Positions 34,423-38,953 of a DNA stretch of 38,953 nucleotides are shown here, one piece after another. Both the position numbers and the translations under genes were made by a program. The notes beneath the pieces were generated by a model. That model was not told the origin of the DNA. It searched no databases and saw only the letters and a list, made by a program, of their open reading frames with translations. Position 1 is the stretch's first letter, and each line of letters opens with the position of its first letter. The DNA is taken from positions 1 through 38,953 of the forward strand of contig CAYWKM010000011.1 of the NCBI GenBank assembly GCA_964459165.1, read 5' to 3'. Source of the DNA: RGIG4074 sp964459165. GTDB lineage: Bacteria; Bacillota; Clostridia; Christensenellales; Borkfalkiaceae.

Positions 34423-35484
34423 TTATCCTCTCAGTTTTTTTAAAACTTTGTAAAACATCTCGCGTATTTTTTGCCGTTTCAAGCATTTTTTATATTTTTT
34501 GTAATTGTTATCGTAAAGAAATGTTACTTTGCCTCGAAACAGTAACAGGTCCTCTTTATCGATAAAAGATTCGTACTTTTTTAAATTGTTATAAAGAAGT
34601 TCAATCTGATTGCGGTAAAAATCAAAATATTCAAACTTTTCAATATAAGAATTCAAAGCGGATATTTCGTCGTTTTTTAAGCGAATCAGTTGATGATTTA
34701 AGATAAAATAATGTATGATTGGATAATAGTCTTCGCAGTCCTCGAAGTTTTTAAGAAAATATTCGTGCAGATAATAGCTTAAACTATTAATTTCATTCAA
34801 AGGGATATTCTTTCTTTGGTTTCGAGCCGAAGTATTCCGATCGTAATAGTTATAAAAATGATCGGGAAGGCATATAGCGCTTTCCGAAAACATCGTATAG
34901 ATACTCGTAAAAAATATATCTTCGCCGAAAACATTATCCTTGTGGAAACGGATATGGTTATGCCGAATAATTTCCCCGCGAAACATTCGGAAACAAACTT
35001 CCCATCCAATCTTATGTTTAAGAATGTTTTTTATCAAAAATTCATATTTTTCCGAATGATTTCGGAAATGATAAACGTCCTTGCCGAAGTCAATGCTATA
35101 CATCGGCGTTCCGTCTTCCTTCAATTTATTGTAGCCGAAGCAAACGCAATCCGTATTGGAATTTTTTAGACTTTGCACACAAATCATAAAGGTATCCGGA
35201 AAAATGGCGTCGTCGCTGTCTACAAACGTTATATATTTACCGCGTGCGCAATCGAGCCCGACGTTTCTGGAATCGGAGACGCCGGAGCCATCCTTGTGTA
35301 TGACGATAATTCTATGATCTTTTAAGCTGTATTCGTCGCAAATTTTCCCGCTTGAATCGGTGGAGCCGTCGTCTATCATAATTAGTTCAAAATCGGAAAA
35401 AGTCTGGCTGAGAATACTTTCTATACATCTTGCCACATATTCTTCGGTGTTGAAAACCGGAACGATAACGCTGATTGCAGGCAT
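34423..35484 (-). CDS. Family 2 glycosyltransferase
   Basis: This 353-residue protein has a GT-A fold. It opens with ISVIVPVFNTEEYVARCIES, then MIDDGSTDSSG (nucleotide binding, about 36-46), SGVSDSRNVGLDCARGKYI and the metal-binding FVDSDD (about 91-96). The C-terminal 200 residues are variable and rich in aromatic and charged residues, without a TM helix, so the enzyme is probably peripheral to the inner face of the membrane. It follows the next GT2 gene by three bases and has an AAGGAAG ribosome binding site. Sugar donor and acceptor cannot be predicted. The pairing of two GT2 enzymes with one GT-B enzyme points to a surface polysaccharide or glycolipid. Confidence 0.88.
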   Translation of the reverse strand: MPAISVIVPVFNTEEYVARCIESILSQTFSDFELIMIDDGSTDSSGKICDEYSLKDHRIIVIHKDGSGVSDSRNVGLDCARGKYITFVDSDDAIFPDTFMICVQSLKNSNTDCVCFGYNKLKEDGTPMYSIDFGKDVYHFRNHSEKYEFLIKNILKHKIGWEVCFRMFRGEIIRHNHIRFHKDNVFGEDIFFTSIYTMFSESAICLPDHFYNYYDRNTSARNQRKNIPLNEINSLSYYLHEYFLKNFEDCEDYYPIIHYFILNHQLIRLKNDEISALNSYIEKFEYFDFYRNQIELLYNNLKKYESFIDKEDLLLFRGKVTFLYDNNYKKYKKCLKRQKIREMFYKVLKKLRG

Positions 35485-35487
35485 AAA

Positions 35488-36486
35488 CTAATTCTTCCTT
35501 TTTATTCTTTTATATGCTTTGTTTAAAAAATCTCTATGACGTTTCAGAATACGGATATCGATTCCGGAAAGGAACACGATCAAATACCAGTCGGCTCGCA
35601 TTCCGCCGTATTTCAATAATTGCTTGCGAGTTTCTCTATATGTTTTTTTCATGACGCGCATAAATTCGTCGTAAGAAACATATTCTTTTTTCGGTAGCGA
35701 TATATAATAAATATAACGTTCGATAATAAATTTTGCGCAGTCCCTTTTTGCGCTTTCATAATTATGTTCATACATATAGCGTAACGTATTTAAATGAGCT
35801 TCTATATCATCTAAACGAGATAATTTTATCTTGGAACGCATAATTCCTTCCGGATTACGAAAATAGTAATACAAAGCTTCGGGAAGGATCGCTATTCTTT
35901 CCGCTTGGTCAATGAATAAATACGTTGTATAAGAATCTTCATGAAGTTTTCCATAAGGGAAACGCACCTTTTCAAAGAAAGAGCGTTTATAAATTTTGTT
36001 CCACGCCGAAATACATTGATTATGTTTGGGAAAATAAAGTCGATTGAAAAATTCCTCTTTATCGATTACGCGAATTTCTTGATTTTGAGGAAAGTCTTTG
36101 ATTTCGCCGATATCGGAAAACGTCATATTATAACACATAGCAATATCGGCGTTGGTTTTCGTCAGCGCCGAATATAGCTTTTCAATAAAATATTGACTGA
36201 CCATATCGTCGCTGTCGATAAAGACGATATAATCCCCTCTTGCCGCATCAATGCCCTTATTCCTTGCGTCGGAAAGTCCTCCGTTTGCCTTATGAATGAC
36301 GACAATCCGATTATCTTCTTTTTGATATCGATTGCAAATTTCCCCGCCGGAGTCGGTGGAGCCGTCGTCTACCAAAATAATTTCTATATTTTTATAAGTT
36401 TGATTGAGAACGCAATTCATACAGCGGTCAAGATATTTTTCAACATTGTAGACGGGAATAATTACGCTGATTAAATCATTCGTCAT
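35488..36486 (-). CDS. Family 2 glycosyltransferase
   Basis: From the ATG at 36486 (preceded by AGGAAAAA) the protein has 332 residues; a longer frame to 36570 would run into the upstream gene and has no ribosome binding site. The GT-A domain starts DLISVIIPVYNVEKYLDRC, followed by LVDDGSTDSGG, NGGLSDARNKGIDAARGDYI and FIDSDD. The C-terminal part (YRIKRK-type basic end, no TM helix) suggests peripheral membrane binding. The N-terminal half is clearly related to the GT2 encoded next (34423-35484), so the two probably arose by duplication. It overlaps the upstream GT-B gene by 11 bases, and translation is likely coupled. Confidence 0.88.
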   Translation of the reverse strand: MTNDLISVIIPVYNVEKYLDRCMNCVLNQTYKNIEIILVDDGSTDSGGEICNRYQKEDNRIVVIHKANGGLSDARNKGIDAARGDYIVFIDSDDMVSQYFIEKLYSALTKTNADIAMCYNMTFSDIGEIKDFPQNQEIRVIDKEEFFNRLYFPKHNQCISAWNKIYKRSFFEKVRFPYGKLHEDSYTTYLFIDQAERIAILPEALYYYFRNPEGIMRSKIKLSRLDDIEAHLNTLRYMYEHNYESAKRDCAKFIIERYIYYISLPKKEYVSYDEFMRVMKKTYRETRKQLLKYGGMRADWYLIVFLSGIDIRILKRHRDFLNKAYKRIKRKN

Positions 36487-37588
36487 AAGTTTTTCCTGCA
36501 AGACGATAATAAAGTTTTTTATATTCTTTTCCGATGCTTTTATCGGAATGCTCCGAAGATACGTAAGCAAAGGCTTGCTCTCCCTTCTCTCTCAAAGCAT
36601 TGACGTTAATTTGATTATCGTTATAAGCTTTTTGGATACATACGGCTAAATTTTTTATATGTTCATCCTTCGATTCATAAGAATAGGAATAAGAGAAGGT
36701 TTTATCTTTTAATTGCTTCATCGTTCCTATTTCCGAACAGATGACCGTACGATGGAGGGAAAAGCTCATGTATACTGATCCGGAATTGAGAGATCCTTCT
36801 ATATCGTAAGGGAGAACAACTACATCGGATGCGCCATAGAATCCTTTCATTTCGTCATCCTCGATGAATTTAGGATAAAGGAGAATATTTTTATTTCCCG
36901 AGACCAATTTTTTGATTTCTTCAAGGTAATCCCCAGTTCCTCTTCCCGCGATCAGCAGTTTGGCGCCCTGTAAATTTAACGAAGAAAAAGCTTCGATGAG
37001 AACTTCTATGTTTTTATATCTTTTAATTTGTCCGATAAACATAAAGACGACGTCTTCTCTTGAAATCCCTAATTTTTCTCTGTAATCTATATGTTCTATC
37101 GTCTGGTAATTTGAAATGTAATTCGGATGATTGATGAGGTGGATTTTTTTCAAAGAGATCTTTGGATTAAGATTCTGTAATACGGGAATACTTTCCGCAC
37201 AGTGAACGACGACAGCGTCTGCCCGTTTTGCTAAGTTTTTCATCAATTTGTTTTTGTATTCAATATGCACGCTATCATGCGAAATTTTATTGTGTAATGT
37301 CCACACGATTTTTTTACGTAAAAATTTCAGCGCGGCGAAGAATAATATCATGCGAAAATATTTTAATTTTGCTTTTATCTCTGTTTCCGCGTTGTTCTCC
37401 ATGCAGTCTTCGATCCAATTAAAATTAAAAATTTTACAACGAAAAAAATCTTTTAAAGGATATATATACAATCTGAGAGGAATCACTTCGATTCCTTCGT
37501 TTTTAATAATATTTTGAACGTTTTGCGTATATTGATTCGTAGGGTTATATAACGGAAAATAAAAACTTACGATTTTTTTATTTTTCAT
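36476..37588 (-). CDS. GT-B glycosyltransferase (family 4-like)
   Basis: This is the first gene of the operon, 370 residues, with a perfect AGGAGG before the ATG. The N-terminal Rossmann half starts KKIVSFYFPLYNPTNQYTQN and contains IVWTLHNKISHD (about 93-104). The C-terminal half has the family-4 features FMFIGQIKRYKNIEVLIEAF (about 190-209), AKLLIAGRGTGDYLEEI and YGASDVVVLPYDIEGSLNSG, where the acidic residue in DIEGS is in the position expected to contact the sugar nucleotide. It would add a sugar with retention of configuration. The substrate is unknown. The gene has its own strong promoter, insulated from spoVAD by two terminators. Confidence 0.87.
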   Translation of the reverse strand: MKNKKIVSFYFPLYNPTNQYTQNVQNIIKNEGIEVIPLRLYIYPLKDFFRCKIFNFNWIEDCMENNAETEIKAKLKYFRMILFFAALKFLRKKIVWTLHNKISHDSVHIEYKNKLMKNLAKRADAVVVHCAESIPVLQNLNPKISLKKIHLINHPNYISNYQTIEHIDYREKLGISREDVVFMFIGQIKRYKNIEVLIEAFSSLNLQGAKLLIAGRGTGDYLEEIKKLVSGNKNILLYPKFIEDDEMKGFYGASDVVVLPYDIEGSLNSGSVYMSFSLHRTVICSEIGTMKQLKDKTFSYSYSYESKDEHIKNLAVCIQKAYNDNQINVNALREKGEQAFAYVSSEHSDKSIGKEYKKLYYRLAGKTYDE

Positions 37589-37632
37589 AATCGCCTCCTG
37601 TAAACAAATGAAAAAATTATCATTGCATGAAT

Positions 37633-37661
37633 ATCATATCAAAAAAAAAGAGAGATGTCAA
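37633..37661 (-). promoter_or_regulatory. Sigma-A promoter of the glycosyltransferase operon
   Basis: On the minus strand a perfect TTGACA (37661-37656) and TATGAT (37638-37633) are 17 bp apart, about 45 bases before the first start codon. It lies just downstream of the tandem terminators that end the spoVAD transcript. Confidence 0.85.
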
Positions 37662-37665
37662 CATG

Positions 37666-37699
37666 AAAAAAAGACTTTGATATGTAAAAAGAAAAGTCT
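37666..37699 (-). terminator. Second terminator between spoVAD and the glycan operon
   Basis: On the minus strand AGACTTT pairs with AAAGTCT across a 14-base loop and is followed directly by a run of T residues (complement of 37666-37671). Confidence 0.65.
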
Positions 37700-37707
37700 C
37701 TTAATTA

Positions 37708-37739
37708 TAAAAAAGACACCTCCCGAACAAGAGGAGGCG
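37708..37739 (-). terminator. Terminator of spoVAD
   Basis: On the minus strand CGCCTCC pairs with GGAGGUG (seven pairs including one G-U) around a TCTTGTTCG loop, then C and six T residues. It starts about 30 bases after the spoVAD stop. Confidence 0.82.
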
Positions 37740-37770
37740 ACTTCGTTTTTTTATATATTGACAAGAAGGA

Positions 37771-38766
37771 TTATTCTCTTAAAAAACTTACCATATGGCA
37801 AATTCCGGGAATGCTTTCTCCCTGCCCGCTGGATACGGTGGAAAGCAACGCTCCCGTAGCGCAAAATAATACCCTATTCATTTTTCCTTTCATCATTTCG
37901 TGATAAATATACGAATTAAATACCACAGCCGAACAACCCGCTCCGCTACCGCCTTGAAACTCGTCTTCGACAACCTTATAGATAATTTCTCCGCAATCGA
38001 CGTGATTTTTTTGAATATCTACGCCTTTTTCCCAAGTAAGGTCTTTCAACAATCTGCTTCCCAGCGCGCCGAGATCTCCGGTTATAATCAGGTCGTAATA
38101 ATCGGGTTCTCTGCCCGTATCTTTAAAGTGCTTCAAAAGATTCTCCGCTGCGGCGGGCGCCATAGCGGCGCCCATATTATTTACATCGGTAATCCCGTAA
38201 TCGACAACTTTTCCGATTGTCGCACAATCAATTTTTATGCCGTCGCCTTCATTCGCGATCAATGCTCCTCCCGCTCCGGTTACCGTCCATTGCGACTGAG
38301 GCGGACGAGTCGTTCCCTGTTCCAAAGGGAAACGATATTGCCTTTCCGCCGAGGAAAAATGACTTCCCGTTGCAACTACTACCTTTTTAAAATATCCGGC
38401 GTTAACCAAGGAGGCTCCGACGGCGAAAGCTTCTGACATAGTGGAACAGGCTCCGTATACCCCGAGAAACGGAATATTAAAATCTCGTGCGGCAAAACTC
38501 GATGAAATAATCTGATTGAGTAAATCGCCCGAGATTAGAAGCTCCACGTCGTCTTCTTTCAATCCTGCGTTTTTTATCGCTCCATTGATTACGCAGGATA
38601 ACATCTTGCATTCCGCTTTTTCGTAGGTGCTCTCGCCGAAGGTATCGTCGGAGAGCGGCTGTTCGACGTATTTGCCGATAATACCTTGGCATTCTTTGGG
38701 TCCCGCTACCGTAGAGGTGGCAATAACGGTTGGCTTGTTTTCAAAAAATATCGTGCTGTTCTTCAT
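37771..38766 (-). CDS. spoVAD: Stage V sporulation protein AD (dipicolinic acid-binding)
   Basis: SpoVAD is a thiolase-fold, non-catalytic subunit of the SpoVA channel, which moves Ca-dipicolinate into the forespore and out at germination; it binds DPA on the outer face of the inner spore membrane. The 331-residue protein has the family's length and landmarks: an N-terminal FENKPTVIATSTVAGPKE, the GACSTMSEAFAVGASLV region (about 104-120), ERQYRFPLEQGTTRPPQSQW (about 140-159), and the C-terminal GSGAGCSAVVFNSY. Its usual partners spoVAC and spoVAE are not adjacent; upstream is an ABC transporter. It has no ribosome binding site, but a sigma-G-like promoter ends 17 bases before the ATG, as expected for a forespore gene. 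Confidence 0.92.
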   Translation of the reverse strand: MKNSTIFFENKPTVIATSTVAGPKECQGIIGKYVEQPLSDDTFGESTYEKAECKMLSCVINGAIKNAGLKEDDVELLISGDLLNQIISSSFAARDFNIPFLGVYGACSTMSEAFAVGASLVNAGYFKKVVVATGSHFSSAERQYRFPLEQGTTRPPQSQWTVTGAGGALIANEGDGIKIDCATIGKVVDYGITDVNNMGAAMAPAAAENLLKHFKDTGREPDYYDLIITGDLGALGSRLLKDLTWEKGVDIQKNHVDCGEIIYKVVEDEFQGGSGAGCSAVVFNSYIYHEMMKGKMNRVLFCATGALLSTVSSGQGESIPGICHMVSFLRE

Positions 38767-38799
38767 AAAAACCGATTTACACTACTATGTGAAAATCGG
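38767..38799 (-). terminator. Terminator of the ABC transporter gene, abutting the spoVAD start
   Basis: On the minus strand CCGATTTTCAC pairs with GTGTAAATCGG (ten pairs and one T-T mismatch) around a six-base loop, followed by TTTTT that touches the spoVAD ATG. On the plus strand the same hairpin is followed by GGCTTTTTT, so it could act in both directions. Confidence 0.8.
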
Positions 38800-38812
38800 G
38801 CTTTTTTATTCA
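38783..38812 (-). promoter_or_regulatory. Candidate sigma-G (forespore) promoter of spoVAD
   Basis: On the minus strand TGAATA (38812-38807) and CATAGTA (38789-38783) are 17 bp apart. These match the known sigma-G consensus (roughly TGAATA and CATACTA with 17-18 bp). spoVA operons are established sigma-G targets. The -10 overlaps the loop of the terminator that ends the upstream gene. The predicted leader is about ten bases long. Confidence 0.7.
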
Positions 38813-38853
38813 ATTGATAATTATTTAATAAAAAATACTATTGTAATGTTATT

Positions 38854-38953
38854 TTATTCTCCTGTTTGCGTACGATATAACCCTGCATATTGTCCGTTTA
38901 AGCGCATGAGTTCTTCATGATTGCCCATTTCGACGATGCGCCCCTGATTCAAC
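38854..38953 (-). CDS. C-terminus of an ABC transporter ATP-binding/permease protein (partial)
   Basis: Only the last 32 codons are inside the window. They read ...GRIVEMGNHEELMRLNGQYAGLY and end RTQTGE. This is the classic end of exporter-type ABC proteins: the strand after the H-loop (GRIVEMG), the NHEEL helix start, and the final GQYAGLYRTQ-like helix. The transported substrate and the length of the gene cannot be told. It ends 87 bases before spoVAD with a good terminator, so the two are separate units. Confidence 0.85.
   Translation of the reverse strand, partial: LNQGRIVEMGNHEELMRLNGQYAGLYRTQTGE

Noticed and set aside
36487..36570. A longer N-terminus for the second glycosyltransferase
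   Set aside because: It would overlap the upstream gene by 95 bases; the ATG at 36486 has a good AGGA site and leads straight into the conserved GT2 strand.
37608..37859. Lysine-rich plus-strand frame between the glycan operon and spoVAD
   Set aside because: It runs antisense through a promoter, two terminators and the end of spoVAD, and has no homology that I recognise.
1..38953. CRISPR array, insertion sequence, prophage, tRNA or rRNA genes
   Set aside because: No spaced repeat array, transposase, phage structural gene or tRNA cloverleaf is visible. The tyrosine recombinase is not accompanied by attachment-site duplications or cargo.

Overview
The window comes from a spore-forming, meso-diaminopimelate-type member of the Bacillota, most likely an uncultured lineage of Clostridia. 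The evidence is AT-rich DNA, consensus sigma-A promoters with 17-bp spacers, AGGAGG ribosome binding sites, a spoVAD gene behind a sigma-G-like promoter, a rhodanese-less ThiI paired with a NifS-type desulfurase, and the clostridial order miaB-mutS-mutL-miaA-ynbB...hflX. I cannot name a species. Apart from two genes cut by the window edges, all genes look intact. There are no rRNA or tRNA genes, no CRISPR array and no insertion sequence.

Layout. (1) 1-3847: a PadR-type regulator with a very long acidic tail (minus strand, cut at the left edge), divergent from a small operon of acyl-ACP thioesterase, flavin reductase-like protein and a membrane protein. The divergent promoters share a repeat/palindrome array that is a good candidate PadR operator. 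This operon ends in a clear intrinsic terminator. (2) 3963-17274: a long arginine/carbamoyl-phosphate operon, argG-argC-argJ-argB-(glycosyltransferase-like gene)-argD-argF-carA-carB::dapF-membrane protein. The pathway is the cyclic ArgJ type with an NAGK of the arginine-sensitive architecture. Only argH is missing for a full route to arginine. The last large gene joins a full-length CarB to a full-length diaminopimelate epimerase in one frame. (3) 17275-19927: a 366-bp stretch without a gene, then a cysteine desulfurase and thiI (tRNA 4-thiouridine). (4) 19937-22168: a class A penicillin-binding protein on the minus strand, divergent from region 5. (5) 22215-30664: a tRNA-modification and mismatch-repair operon, miaB-mutS-mutL-miaA, with a methionine gamma-lyase family gene and a small membrane protein. 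(6) 30665-33195: a palindrome-rich promoter region, a tyrosine recombinase and hflX. (7) 33228-37661: a minus-strand glycan operon of three glycosyltransferases and an ATP-grasp enzyme. (8) 37708-38953: spoVAD and the tail of an ABC transporter, minus strand.

How they work together. Region 2 makes ornithine, carbamoyl phosphate and citrulline/argininosuccinate as a single transcript, and it carries the last step of meso-DAP synthesis as a domain of CarB. Regions 3 and 5 are mostly tRNA modification (s4U8; i6A37 and ms2i6A37) plus MutS/MutL repair. Regions 4, 7 and 8 concern the cell envelope and the spore.

The most notable observations are the CarB-DapF fusion, the repeated palindrome in front of the tyrosine recombinase, the sigma-G-like promoter whose -10 sits in the loop of the upstream gene's terminator, the PadR protein with a tail of more than 500 residues, and promoters placed so close to start codons that the mRNAs should be leaderless.
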